Part shown: positions 53,151-64,000 of the stretch, piece after piece | Position numbering within the stretch: position 1 is the first letter of the stretch | Layout: every line of letters begins with the position of its first letter | Assembly: GCF_030445035.2 (NCBI RefSeq) | Contig: NC_080675.1 | Span: forward strand, 70,138,544 to 70,202,543 | DNA length: 64,000 bases | Direction of reading: 5' to 3' | From: Dasypus novemcinctus | Taxonomy: Eukaryota > Chordata > Mammalia > Cingulata > Dasypodidae | Made by a program: the position numbers and the translations under genes | Notes under the pieces: model-generated | What the model was told of the DNA's origin: nothing | What the model saw: only the letters and a program-made list of their open reading frames with translations | The model's database searches: none

Positions 53151-54093
53151 ACTAAATATGAAGAATAAACACATAGAGTTAAAACAGTATAGGTTTTATC
53201 TCTTGTACTAGTATAGGAGATAAGAAGAGGGTTGAGAATTACTAATGCTTAAAGTATGTAGAAATTTTAATTACCTTGACTGTAAAAGTATGGAGATGGA
53301 TAGAGTTGATGGTAACACATTATAGTGAGTAACAACTGGATTATAAATGGAATTGTGGCTGGAAAGGGTAGTCTAGGATGTAAATGTCAATTGAAACAAA
53401 ACTAAAGTATAATCTAGGGACTGAATAACACAGTGAACCCAGAGGTGGATGAGAATTGTGGTTGAGGGTACAAATTCAAGAGTGTCCTTCTGTGAGCTAG
53501 AGCAAATGTATATCAAAACTGCAGGGTGGTGGAAATGTGGAGAAGCATGGGAAAACTACAATTGGTGTGACCTATAGAATGTGGTTATCAGAGATATTAT
53601 AATATTCTTGCATCCACGCCAAAGATGTACTGTGTTGATAATGGAGGTGCATGGAAAAAGTGTGCTAATTGTACTCTATGGACCTGGTTGGTGGTAATAG
53701 TCTGATGATATTATCTTGATATGTAGCAAATGTTACACCATGGTGTGGTGTGGTGGTGAATGGGGTGTTGTACGGAATTCTACACATATGTATGATTGTT
53801 TTGCAAGTTCACAACCTCTGCAATAAAAAAAAATTTTTTTTAAATAGGATGGGTTGGGGTAAAAATCCATCAAATGTAGAACAGGGACTATAGGTGGTAG
53901 TAATATTTTGATGATAATCTTGCATAGTTTGTAAAATATGTTTCACAGCATTGCAAAGTGTTGGTGGAGGGGCGATGTATAAGACCCCTGTATGATGTTA
54001 TGTATATTTATTTTGTAAGTTCACAATCTTTGCTATACACTTTTTGTTTAGGCATGTTCATGTACGAATGATATACTTTAAAAAATATATTTT
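53151..54093 (+). repeat. L1 3' UTR with a duplicated terminal segment
   Basis: Two related ends occur in series: 'ttgcaagttcacaacctctg' followed by 'caataaaaaaaa' at about 53801-53830, and 'tttgtaagttcacaatcttt' followed by 'gctatacac' at about 54010-54040. Each follows a 'gtatgat...gttttg' type block. The first would have been a valid 3' terminus, so the element carries a second 3' UTR copy or is two L1 ends in tandem. Confidence 0.6.
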
Positions 54094-54469
54094 GAAAAGG
54101 GGTGCAACTTGAATTCTTCAAGAGAAAAAAATACAAGAAAAGATCAGAAATTTCAAGGTGAGGAATCTTGATTACAAAATGGAAGAGTTATCTGAGAGAA
54201 GGACAGTGAATAGACATGTGTAATTTATCTTCTTCAATCTCTGAGAGTTTAAATGAGGATTAATCAAATCTCAAACTGCGAAGAAGGGAATAATACTGAT
54301 TGTGCCCATACCTTAGATTTTGTAACTTCAAAGCAATATTTTAAGAGATAAAATATACATAAATTATGTTCATATGGGACCCACAGAATAGTTGAGATGG
54401 TATAATAGAGGTATCAACTGAGGGAAATGGAAAAAAAATCATGCACACATCTCAGTCTAGGAATTTCAA

Positions 54470-54910
54470 ATAAAGGTTTCTTTAGAAAAGTCATATCTAA
54501 GCTCAATTTAGAACAATTTGTAGAAGTTTGCCATGTAAAGATGTGGTTAAGGAGAAGCATATTCCAAGGAAAAAGGGGGGTGGTGCTAACTGTTTTGAGA
54601 TAACTGACATTGATAGTAACTCCCAATAATTTAGTTTTACTGAATTTTATAGTATAAGAATAGAAGATGTAAGAGAGGACATAGTAAACGTAGAAAAAAC
54701 TATCATGGATGTACTTTTAATCCATACTAAATGGATTACTTTAATCCTGAAGGAAGCACAGGTTATGAATAATTTCAACAAGTTTTAACGATAGTCATAT
54801 TGATTATCATTCATTGATTCCAATGTGGAAGTAGTGTGGAAGGTAGACTGGGGTGAGAAAGACTTAAATAAAGGCAAGGCACGTGGCAGGGAGACAAATT
54901 AGAAAATTTA
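54470..54910 (-). repeat. L2-type LINE, antisense
   Basis: Plus-strand text follows the reverse complement of L2: 'gtcatatctaagctcaattt' near 54490, 'gagaagcatattccaagg' near 54551, then 'gtagactggggtgagaaaga' and 'ggcacgtggcagggagac' near 54845-54895. Gapped and decayed. Confidence 0.45.
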
Positions 54911-55459
54911 TATGCTGATATTAGTGGGAGATAAATGAGGGCAGTTTAATTTGGAATGGGGAAGGAACAGATTCCCTTCTGGGTGAAGAAGGAGCAAAAG
55001 CAAATGTGTATTCTCCATTCTAGAGAGAGAAAGACAGAGAGACAGAGAATTAACGGTAGCTAAGGAAGGTGATAAACTGGGTTAGATATTTTAATTTTGA
55101 AGAGAACAGTTTTTTTTTAAGGAAAAAAAAAATGCCCTCAAGGACCAACATCAAGAATGAGGTTGTACTAGTAGGAGGTATAAGCTTTGAAGGACCCACT
55201 TATTGGGTACAATACCATGGAGATTTAATTGTGCTCATGACTTTATTATTAATTGTTGCTGGTTTTAATAGCGTTCCAGTTAAAATGAATTCCAGAAGTT
55301 ATAAGCAAATTTTTCCAAGCATATTTCTTACCAAACAGAGTTAATTTTAGCATGCACAGAAGATGAGAAATTTAGAAGAATAACTGGTATTTTAGTAGAA
55401 ATATCTCTTTATATACTTATACATATATACTTATGAAAACTGTATGCACATTTATTTTT
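54911..55459. other. No gene; unassigned
   Basis: A purine-rich start (gagagagaaagacagagaga near 55023) and AT-rich remainder. The 91-codon frame at 55069-55344 has no supporting signal. Confidence 0.4.
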
Positions 55460-57015
55460 AATATATATATTTTAAAAGATACTTAGATTACATAAATGTT
55501 ACATAAAAAATAAAGAGGATCCCCATATGTCCTGCTCCCTACTTCTCCCACATTTTCCCACATCAACAACATCCTTCATTAGTGTGGTACATTTGTTACA
55601 ATTGATGAACACATTTTGGAGCACTGCCACTAAGCATGGATTATAGTTTACATTATAGTTTACACTCTCTCCCACACAATTTTGTAGGTTATAGCAAGAT
55701 ATATAATGGCCTGTAACTGTCATTGTAATGTCATTCAGGATGGTTCCCAAGTCCCAAAAGTGCCCCTGTATTACATCTGCTTTTCCTTCTCCCTGCCCTC
55801 AGAACCTCCACTGGCCACTGCCTCCACATCAATGATACAAGTTCTTATATTGCTGGAATCACAATATGTCTATAGTAGAATACCAGTAAGTCTACTTTGG
55901 CCCATAATTCATTCTCCAATACTGAGGCTTCTAGGATGGGGATGTCCACTCCACCTCTAATTGAAAGGGGGTTTTGATCTCATCAGACAGATGGATGGAA
56001 TACTCTTGCTCTCAGTTGTAGTTTCTCTAGGTTCCTTGGGGTGGTTGTTGTCCATCATAATCTCCTTGTTGGTTGTCCTGGGATAGTCCAATGAACTGAA
56101 GAGTAGGTATTGCAACTCTGTTGAGATTCAGGATCCAGCCAGGACATGGACAGCCCAAAGATTTGTCTCCTGGATATAAATCTATCAACTCTAGTACTAC
56201 TTATAAGTTCAATTAGAAGAGTTGGAAGAGCCATATGTAGGTAACCACAACTGAGTCTAGTGCTGTCACCCTGTGGAACATAAATTCTAAAGTAGGACTC
56301 ACTGGCAAAACACCAAACTCCTGAGCTATCTGCCCTGACTATAGTGTCTGGATGTCTCCAGAACCCTCAGGAGTTCTGCTGTTTGTGGTAATATTTACTT
56401 TGGCAGTCAATGAGAACCTGCTGAGAAATGTGTAACATCTGGAATAATCTTCAAATTCACTTTGAAGTCTCTTAGCCATATAAACTCATTTATCTTTACC
56501 TTTTCCCCCTTTTGGTCAAGGTCTTTCTCTGGTTAAATTGCTAGTTGGTGCTTGGTAGTAATCCTTCAGTGCCAGGGAGGCTCACCTCCAGGATTCATGT
56601 CCCATGCTGGGGGGAAGGTAATGCAATTATATACTGAGTTTGGCTTAGAGAGAAGCCACATTTGAGCAACAAGTAGGCTCTCGGGGGAAACTCCTAGGCA
56701 TGATATAATACTAGGCTAAGTTTCAATTTCAAAAGTAGGGCTTATAAACAGTCTTCAATATCAAGAGCCTGTCAATGGACCATCCTCCTTCACTAGTCAT
56801 TGTCCCTGCACATGGGGCATTTTTGCTATCCCATTAGAGATTGTGACAGAGCTCCCCAGGATGGGAATTCAATATTCTTTTGGTTATTGTGTGGATCTCC
56901 TCCACCCATGAACTCTTGAACACATTTTTATGCCTTATATGTATGTCTCAGGTGAACATCCTCCCATGTATCCCCACCACTGACATCCCACTCCAATGAT
57001 CTTCCTGTCATAATT
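55460..57015 (-). mobile_element. Family X retroposon copy 5 (longest copy)
   Basis: The 3' end is at left (attttaaaagatacttagat near 55470). The body is shared with copies 2 and 3 until about 56120, then the part shared with copy 4 right (30344-30965) at about 56130-56660, then the part shared with copy 4 left (27740-27928) at about 56660-56800. It therefore joins, in order, pieces that are separate elsewhere and serves as the in-window consensus. No long ORF. The 5' boundary near 57015 is uncertain. Confidence 0.8.
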
Positions 57016-57229
57016 GCAACCCTTCTGTGATCCAAAACTTCTTCAAAAATGAAGCCAACAAAATAGCCAAATACAATTATAAGAAAATGAAATAATGATG
57101 ATAGTTTTAAAAATCAGAAATAAAATATAAACAATTTTTAAAAAATAAATAAATTTTTAAAAATTGAAATAATAAAAACATAACTATGAACCTTGTTCTT
57201 CAAGAAGTAAAGACTGGTGTTTGATGTGG

Positions 57230-57575
57230 GCCCCAAGCAGAGTGTGAAGGAAGAATGGAATGGATGGAACATGGGGCATTTTGGAGGCAATGGAAGTGTT
57301 CTACCTGATCTCATAATGATGGATACAAGCCAGTTAAATTTCATCAAAATCTTTAAAAGTGTATAGTTCAAAATGTAAACCATAATGTAAACCACTGACA
57401 ATGTTTAGTAGCTATGTTTTAATATTTGTACATCAATAGTAACAAATATACCATCCACATATAAAATGTTATCAATGGAGAAAGAAAAAAAGGGGGAGAA
57501 TGTTGGGTATATGGGAATCCCTTATATTCTGTACATGATTTTTCTGTAAACTAAAATTTCTTTGAAAACAAAATG
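57230..57575 (+). mobile_element. L1M 3' end, sense
   Basis: Typical L1M 3' UTR order: 'gatctcataatgatggatac' near 57308, 'atgtaaaccataatgtaaac' near 57373, 'agtaacaaatataccatcca' near 57438, then 'gggtatatgggaatccctta' near 57505 and 'aaaatttctttgaaaaca'. No poly(A) of length. Confidence 0.7.
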
Positions 57576-58990
57576 AAAAAAAGTAAGGCACTGGGAGGAT
57601 AAATGGAAGAACATGTCACTGTACATATAATACAACAGATATTACAATGATGAAAGATAAATGTCAAGAAATTGTTTTAAATATTTTTTGTTATTCTAAA
57701 TTTTTTATTCCAAAATTTTGTGTACACTTTTTTTTATTAATGCAAAGTGTCTACATATACACCTACAAAAATGCACAGAAACATATAGCATTAAGATAGA
57801 AAACTCCACAGTACAGTGGGAAAAATTGACCAATTTACAAGTTTCCTTAGAATTTTGAAGGAAAAACATTGAATATACCCTAAAGGCTTCATAAACTCAA
57901 GGTCTTGATCTATCATTCTTTTCTTCTCCAGGGAAGGAAAACAACTTGTGTTCCGTTCCCAGATTCTCTATAGAGATTTGTTTTTCAATGATTCATTGCG
58001 ATCCTATATTTATACTTCATTTTCCACAAAAAAATTGTTCTTTATTATCCAAAACCTAAAGTCTTCACATCCTCCTGATGCTTCATAGATGGCTCCCAAC
58101 TCCTACTTCAAGAAAATTACAATCACCTGACACTAAACTTCCTCCAATTTTTGTTTTCTACTTTTTAAATGCCCCAATAATTATATATATAGACCTAGTC
58201 TTCATATTAGAAAATTTTCATATTCTATAGTGTCCACCCTAACAAGTGTACAATCATCCAAACTCACCCAATATTTTGAATAAGTGGGGTATGGTAAAGA
58301 ATCTTTCTCCAATTATCTGTACCTTCACATGAGTCTCTAACCTAATCAGAAGAGGCACTATAACAAGCTGAAAGTCTAACAGGAATGCAAAATGCAACCA
58401 CTATTATTTAATAAAATATAGATTTCAGAGGACCTAGCCTTCATAAAGGTCCATAGTCATAATTACAGAAAGTGTTTCAATCCAAACAGAAAAACAGGGA
58501 CAATAGGAGATGACAAGTCAAACATAAAATTGAATGCTATCTTCCAACCTAGAAGTGTATTGATTATACATCACCCTATTTTTATTTGTGTAAGCCTCTG
58601 CATTTTTAAATATCCCTAACAAATAGCCCATTCCATCTTAAAAATAGACCAGGCCTATCAAGTAGGTTTCCAAACATGTTTTATCACTCCACATCTCTAT
58701 TTTAATCAACTTCACTTTTACAGGTTAATTTAATTATTTTAATAATTTGTTATAACTTCTGAGTCATTTCTAATAACTCATATGTTTTGGTTTCTCATGT
58801 CCAAATAGTTGACTTTCCTGTTGACTACACTTTAAACATATTGCCTATCCATTTCCTCAGTCTCTCATTAACAAGAATGTAGCAATAACTACTCAACTGG
58901 TCTTGGTCATTTAAACTATGAATCCTCACTGTCCATCTTTTATTCTTCCTGTTATCTAATTAATAATATTAAATAATAATACCTCTATGC

Positions 58991-59031
<41 letters not shown>

Positions 59032-59165
59032 CTGGATTTTCTGTTTCCTAATCAAATCCAAACACCTAACTTGGCAAATAATTTTGCAAAATTAATTTCC
59101 AGTTTACATATGATTTCAAAGTTATTATTATTAATAGAATTCACTGTCTCTGTCAAAAGCATTCT
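57576..59165. other. No gene; AT-rich with (TA)n microsatellite
   Basis: No recognisable exon or dated repeat. The microsatellite is listed separately. Confidence 0.4.
58993..59029. repeat. (TA)n microsatellite, about 18 units
   Basis: Uninterrupted alternating TA for about 37 bp. Likely length-variable and able to extrude as a cruciform. The 61-codon frame across it is an artefact. Confidence 0.95.
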
Positions 59166-59410
59166 AATTTAGGTTACATACAATGACTGAAATCAGATCA
59201 GTGATTCCCAGAGCATGGGAAATAGAGAGAAGGGATTGACTATCAAGGGGCACAAAAAAAATATTTGGGGGGATAGAAACATTTAACATCTGGATGGTGG
59301 CAGTTATACTACTGTATACATTTGTCATGATTTATATAACTGTAAAGCCCCCAAAAAGTGGATTTTACCACATGTAAATTGTATTTTATTAAATCTGACA
59401 TAAAATAACC
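59166..59410 (+). mobile_element. L1M 3' end, sense
   Basis: 'cagtgattcccagagcatgg' near 59199, then 'ctggatggtggcagttatac' near 59290 and 'ggattttaccacatgtaaat' near 59360, the usual order of an L1M 3' terminus. Ends without a clear A tail. Confidence 0.7.
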
Positions 59411-60059
59411 TATCTTCAAACAAAAATTCAGGAAGCATTTCTATTTTACTAGCGAAAAAGAGCCAGATTTTTCTTTTACTGCAAAACTTCAAAAAAAATT
59501 TTTAAGCTGAATGAGTAAAATTGACATTATTTGATCTGTTTTAGAATGAATGTCAGAATTATATTAACTTGAGATCTATTTCTTGTGTCAATATTCATTG
59601 TGTATCATTGTTTCTTCAAATCTACCACTCAAATATTGGAATATGAGGTACCACAGGGGTTGAAAATTTGAATTATGCCTAAAGCAAGTTTTAATAATTT
59701 CAAATTATTCCAAATTTAACTCTGAAAGAGAATGGATACAGCTAGGTTTGGGTAAGTGGGAGGCTAACTGTATAACTGGGAGTGCCCAAAATTAATTCAA
59801 ATTAATAGAAGTATTAAAAGACAAGTAATTTTAAAATGTGTTCATTTTTAAAATCCAAGTTTGAATGATATATCTACATATATAGTACCAAAACCAAGTT
59901 TTTATACTTGCTATATATCTTATTAGTAACGTATGGTCCAGCCAATGAGATTTTTCCCTCTTCTCTCTCTCTTTCTTCCTCTTTCTAGTCTGTGTTCAAA
60001 GAGCAAGGCTTGTAATGTTACACTTTTTTTTGCATTTTGCCTTAGCTTTTCTCTAATTA
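59411..60059. other. No gene; unassigned
   Basis: AT-rich DNA with no exon, RNA gene or repeat that I recognise. Confidence 0.4.
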
Positions 60060-60260
60060 AAATACCTTTCCCTATAACATCCTTATTGAAATCCTAAACA
60101 TTCTTCAAAGTCATATTAAAAATCTAACTCTTCTCTGAAAACCCTTCTAATTTGTCTAATCTCTAATGTCCTGTCTTATAAATTGTCAAAGCTTTCTTCT
60201 GTAGCTCTCTTTATACTACATATAACATTCTGTTCATATCATAATTCTTTGTGAACATGG
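60060..60260 (+). repeat. L2-type LINE fragment, sense
   Basis: 'cttcaaagtcatattaaaaa', then 'tctctgaaaacccttctaat' and 'gtagctctctttatactaca' keep the order of the L2 3' UTR. Low similarity. Confidence 0.4.
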
Positions 60261-61084
60261 TGGTGACAATAATGCATGTTATAGGAAATTCATAAAAGCA
60301 TTAAACTATGGAAATGGAGGTACATATTTTATTTAAGATTTAGAAATAATAAATGAATCAAAACCAAGACATGCAAAATAACATTACAGCCAAAATATAA
60401 TCCACCAGACCTTTGCATTCTAAAATAAACCAATTATATGATAAGTTCTAATTCTAAAAACTGTATAAATCTGGGTGAGGATGTTGATCAGCAATGGAAA
60501 TGAATTAAAAAATTATTGGAGTAATGAGGGATAAACTAAATTTATAGAAGTAATTAGGAGTTAGGATTCTCTGGCCCAAGGCATAGTTCATTGGAAATTT
60601 GATGATTTTGGACATATGTTTATCCAGTTTATCTAGCCTGGTACTTGTAAGAATGAAAAAATCTTTTCATTTGATTTTATGCTCAATAAACGATCTTCTA
60701 TTTATAATTTAATCACACATGTGGTATGATTTCATAAAGGAAATATTTGGAAGAAATATTTAATTTCTTGTCCCTTGGTAATTATATTTCACTGATCAAT
60801 TAATAAATTATTTTATCTGTGAGCATGGTCATATGACCCTGTCCCTGAAGAAGGATACCACAAGCTAAATCCTGACAAATTAGGCTTTTATGTCTTTTAA
60901 ACCAGAACCCCTAACTTTTGAGGTATTTTGGGAAATTATCATTTGACCTTGTCAAGCAAGCATTCTGAAATCAATGTGAGCCATACATTTTCTTCAATAT
61001 CTGTCTTTCCAGTTTGTATATACTTCATCTCCTATAATATACTACCAACTATTTGAAGGTGTAGGTAATGTTTAATTCCATTTA
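60261..61084. other. No gene; unassigned
   Basis: Nothing recognisable beyond AT-rich sequence. Confidence 0.4.
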
Positions 61085-61225
61085 GTGTCATTCATTTATT
61101 CAACAAATATTAATTGAAGGCTACTGTATTCCAGATAGTCTTCTGGGACTTAGAGATTTAACAATGGAACAAAACAAAACAAAATAAAAACCTTGTCCTC
61201 AGGAACAGACATCATTGTGTATGCA
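61085..61225 (-). repeat. L2 LINE 3' end, antisense
   Basis: 'tcatttattcaacaaatatt' followed by 'aattgaaggctactgtattcc' and 'aacaatggaacaaaacaaaac' is the reverse complement of the well-known L2 terminus (sense end: ...caataaatatttgttgaatga). Confidence 0.7.
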
Positions 61226-61574
61226 TTATCCATTACATATACAATAAATATATTTAACATATGAATGATTTACTGTATTGTTAGATAAATTTAGGAGAGG
61301 GAAGATAATAATATTCTTATTTTACAATGTGGGAAATCAATAGATATTCTGTAAAATTGATGAAATGTGAAATAAGAAATTAAGGTTCAAATACATTAAA
61401 ATTACAAAGGCAGAAAACTGTTTTAAGTTCTCACTTGAAGAATTTGGAAGTTATCTCAATTTTACAGCTAGAAAATAAGCTCAAAAACAAAAAGATGAAA
61501 ATGTATGAATTTTTTGGACTTATCAGAGAACTGGAAATACAGGATTCAAAATCTGGGCTACAGAAACTGTTGGT

Positions 61575-62012
61575 GGGAAGTGGACTTGGCCCAGTGGTTA
61601 GGGCACCTGTCTACCACATGGGAGGTCCACGCTTTAAACCCTGGGCCTTCTTGACCCATGTGGAGCTGGCCCATGCACAGTGTTGATGCGCGCAAGGAGT
61701 GCCCTGCCACGCAGGGGTGTCCCCCATGTAGGGGAGCCCCCCACGCAAGTAGCATGCCCCATAAGGAGAGCCGCCCAGTGCAAAAGAAAATTCAGCCTGC
61801 CCAGGAATGCCGTGGCACAAACGGAGAGCTGACACAAGATGACGCATGAAAAAGAAACAGATTCCCGTGCCGCTGACAACAACAGAAGTGGACAAAGAAC
61901 ACACAGCAAATAGACACAGAGAGCAGACAACTGGGATGGGAGGGAAGAGGAAAGAAAAGAAAAAAAAGAAAAGAAAAGAAAATCAAAGAAAAGAAAAGAG
62001 AAAGAAAGCAAG
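61575..62012 (+). repeat. DAS-type SINE (tRNA-derived), near full length
   Basis: The head reads as a tRNA-derived RNA polymerase III promoter: A box 'tggcccagtggttagggc' at about 61587-61604 and degenerate B box 'gctttaaaccc' at about 61631-61641 (consensus GGTTCAAACC). The CCACGCAGGGGTGTCCC-type middle follows, then the long tail with gctgacaacaacagaagtgg. It ends with an A-rich 3' end of (AAAGA)n type at 61950-62010. The DAS family is characteristic of armadillos, and the length and the extended tail suggest a long subtype. I did not find a clear target duplication. ORFs of 63-125 codons across it are repeat shadows. Confidence 0.9.
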
Positions 62013-62099
62013 CTAGCTGATGGATCTGAGAGTCACAGCCAAAATCAACTTACCTCTCCTGAAGCCACAGTATCCATAGAGTAGTGGCTGAAGTTTGCA

Positions 62100-63925
62100 A
62101 ATGGACTAGCATAACAGTGAAAAACTGTTAAAGATAAAGTAAGTAAATAGATATACAGATTGAAAAAGAAGAAATAAAAATGTCTTTCTCTCCAAATGAC
62201 ATGATTGTCTATATAGAAATCCAAAGAATCTACCAAAATCTCTAAGAACTGATAAGTGAGTATAGCAAAGTCACAGGATACAAGATTAATATAATATTCA
62301 ATTGCTTTTCTAAAGGCCAAGAATGAATAATTAGAATTTGAAATGTAAAGATGCTACTATGTTAGAACCAAAACATATGTAATACACAGGTATAAATCTA
62401 ACAAAATATATTCATGGTCTTAATGTGGAAAATTACAAAACTCTAATAATGGAAATAAAAGATCTAAATTAATGGATGACAGTCTGTGTCCAAGAATTGG
62501 AAGACTCAATATTATTAAGATAAAAATTTATCTCAATTTAATCTATCTATTTAATGCAATACTAAACAAAATTCAATCAAGTTATTGTACAGATCTCAAC
62601 AAAATGATTTCAAAATATAAGTGAAAGAAAGACTTAGAATAGTTAACACAATACTGAAAAATAATGTAGAAGGCTCAGACTATTCATTTGAAGATTTACT
62701 ATAAAGCTACAATAACCAAGACAGCATAATATAGTTCCAAGAATAGATGCATAGGGCAAAGAAATAGAAGAACACAAATATTGAGTCACACAAATATAAT
62801 CAACAGATCTTAACAGAGAATTCAATGTAATTCAATGGAGAAATAATCTTTCATGCAAATGATACTGGAATATCTGAATATCTGTTTCCAGAAGAAGACA
62901 GTGTAGGGGAAGGAGGAGAAGGGGAGGGTGGAAGGAAGAGCAGAAGAAGAGGAAGAGGAGGGAGAAGAAGGAGAAGAGGAAGGAGAAGAGGAAGAAGAAG
63001 AAGAAAAGGAAGAGGAAGGAGGTGGAGGAGGAGGAGGAGGAGGAAGGGGAGAAGAACCTAGACAGCCTTACAATTTTTACGAAAATTAACTGAATGGATC
63101 ACTGCATCATATAGACATAGATGCAGAACACAAAACTCTAAAACTTCTAGAAGAAGAATTGGAAGGAGAATGGGGACTTTAACTTTGGCAATGAATTGGT
63201 AGGAAAAAAAGTGGACTTTATTAATAGGAAACACATCTATACTTCACAATTCACTGTTAAGAGAATGAAAAACAAGCCACGACCTGATGAAATATTTACA
63301 AAATATATATCTGATGAGGGACTTGCAACCAAACCACAAAAAGAACTTTCACAACTCAACAAGAAAACAAAGAACCCAATTAAAAATTGGCAAAAGATCG
63401 AAACAGACATTTCACCAAAATATTTGAAAATATGTACTCATTTGTTATATGTAAAATTTAAATTAAAATAACAGTGAAATACCACCATATATCTATTACA
63501 ATAGCTAAAATTAAAATTGAAAAAAAAAAACACCTGAAAATATCAACTGCTGGAGAAAATGTAGAGCAGTGGGAATTCTCTTTCATTGCTGATTGGAATG
63601 AAAGGTGATATAGATGCTTTGGAGGCAGTTTTGCACTTTCATACAAAGATAAACTTAACTTTACCATCTGACCCAGGAATCATACCCCTAAGTGTCTACT
63701 CAACTTACTTGAAAATTTATGACCACACAAAAACCAGCATGTGAATGTTTATAGCAGCTTTATTCATAATCACTTTAAACTGGAAGCAATCAAAATATCC
63801 TTAAATATGTGAATTGACAAACTGTAATAAGACCATATGATGGAGTATTATTCAGTGTTAAAAAGAAATGAGATATCAAACTGCAAAAAGCCATGGATTA
63901 ATCTTAAATGCTCATTGCTTGCATA
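62100..63925 (+). mobile_element. L1M ORF2 carboxy end and 3' UTR, sense, interrupted by a purine tract
   Basis: Sense ORF2 text: 'catgattgtctatatagaaa' near 62200, 'caatattattaagataaaaa' near 62507, 'actataaagctacaataacc' near 62699. After the purine tract it continues with 'atgcagaacacaaaactcta' near 63120, 'caattaaaaattggcaaaag' near 63376 and 'tggagtattattcagtgtta' near 63840. Decayed, with many stops. Confidence 0.8.
62906..63055 (+). repeat. Polypurine (GGA/GAA)n tract, about 150 bp
   Basis: Almost pure A/G with irregular GGA, GAA and GAGGA units. Long homopurine-homopyrimidine tracts can adopt triplex (H-DNA) structure. It is embedded in the L1M, so it expanded after that insertion. 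Confidence 0.9.
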
Positions 63926-63930
63926 CATGC

Positions 63931-64000
63931 TGTGGTAGTTTGAGGCTTTTGTGGACCTCAGAAAATATCATGTATTTAGAATTAATCCATTCCTGCTGGT
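63931..64000 (+). mobile_element. Start of a xenarthran LTR-like element, cut by the window end
   Basis: Begins TGTGGTAGTTTGAGGC and continues to 'ttagaattaatccattcctg'. This is the same 5' layout as the complement of 25854-26505 (tgtgatagtttgaag...aattaattcactgtg). Only the first 70 bp are in view. Confidence 0.65.

Larger units (their letters stand above)
46244..54107 (+). mobile_element. Nearly complete xenarthran L1 (about 7.8 kb), inactive
   Basis: Contains a long 5' UTR (46257-48405), ORF1 (48406-49320), an 85-bp spacer, ORF2 (49406-53150) and a 3' UTR (53151-54093) in the standard order. Candidate target duplications are gaaaacagtgcaa at 46244-46256 and gaaaaggggtgcaa at 54094-54107; they match imperfectly, so this is moderate support. 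Both ORFs carry many stops and frameshifts. The same L1 lineage supplies the fragments at 1-800 and 42290-43510. Length above the usual 6-7 kb comes from the repeated 5' UTR and a duplicated 3' UTR segment. Confidence 0.85.

Noticed and set aside
46244..54107. Reading the L1 target duplication as certain
   Set aside because: gaaaacagtgcaa and gaaaaggggtgcaa differ at several positions; treated as a candidate only.
61558..62011. Open frames of 63-125 codons
   Set aside because: All cross the DAS SINE and its A-rich tail.

Overview
This is mammalian nuclear DNA, most likely from an armadillo (Xenarthra, Dasypodidae). The main evidence is a near full-length tRNA-derived SINE of the armadillo DAS type at about 61575-62012. 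Several interspersed repeat families that I associate with xenarthrans support this, together with mammal-wide L1, L2 and MIR fossils and about 60-65% AT. Nothing suggests a prokaryote: I see no operons, CRISPR arrays or ribosome binding sites.

Layout. 1-5.4 kb holds an L1 3' fragment, a GC-rich solo LTR with a perfect 6-bp target duplication, a mammalian L1 (L1M) fragment and one copy of an unnamed retroposon that I call family X. 5.4-15.7 kb is AT-rich repeat territory: L1M, LTR-like elements, MIR, L2, an LTR with a 5-bp duplication, and a second family X copy with a 17-19 bp duplication. 15.7-19.7 kb shows nothing recognisable. 19.7-20.7 kb is a TOMM22 processed pseudogene with an internal deletion. 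20.7-24.5 kb is one old antisense L1M split by an LTR-like element and a family X copy. 27.5-31 kb is a family X copy interrupted by a PAK1 processed pseudogene that kept its GC-rich 5' UTR and poly(A). 31-37.7 kb is mostly unannotated.

37.7-40.2 kb on the minus strand is the only likely protein-coding gene. A short signal-anchor exon and a 391-codon exon are joined by consensus splice sites in matching phase 0, giving a predicted membrane protein of about 448 residues that I cannot name with confidence. 42.3-43.5 kb is an antisense L1 piece. 46.3-54.1 kb is a nearly complete but dead xenarthran L1 whose 5' UTR contains nine tandem units of about 105 bp. 54.5-64 kb is again repeats: L2, family X, L1M 3' ends, the DAS SINE, a long purine tract inside an L1M, and an LTR-like element cut by the window edge.

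The minus-strand gene stands alone, with no functional gene partner in view. The rest is a record of successive insertions, many nested, which allows relative dating. Repeat names come from memory of consensus sequences and by-eye comparison between copies in this window; no database search was run. Boundaries without a stated target-site duplication are approximate, often to a few tens of bases.
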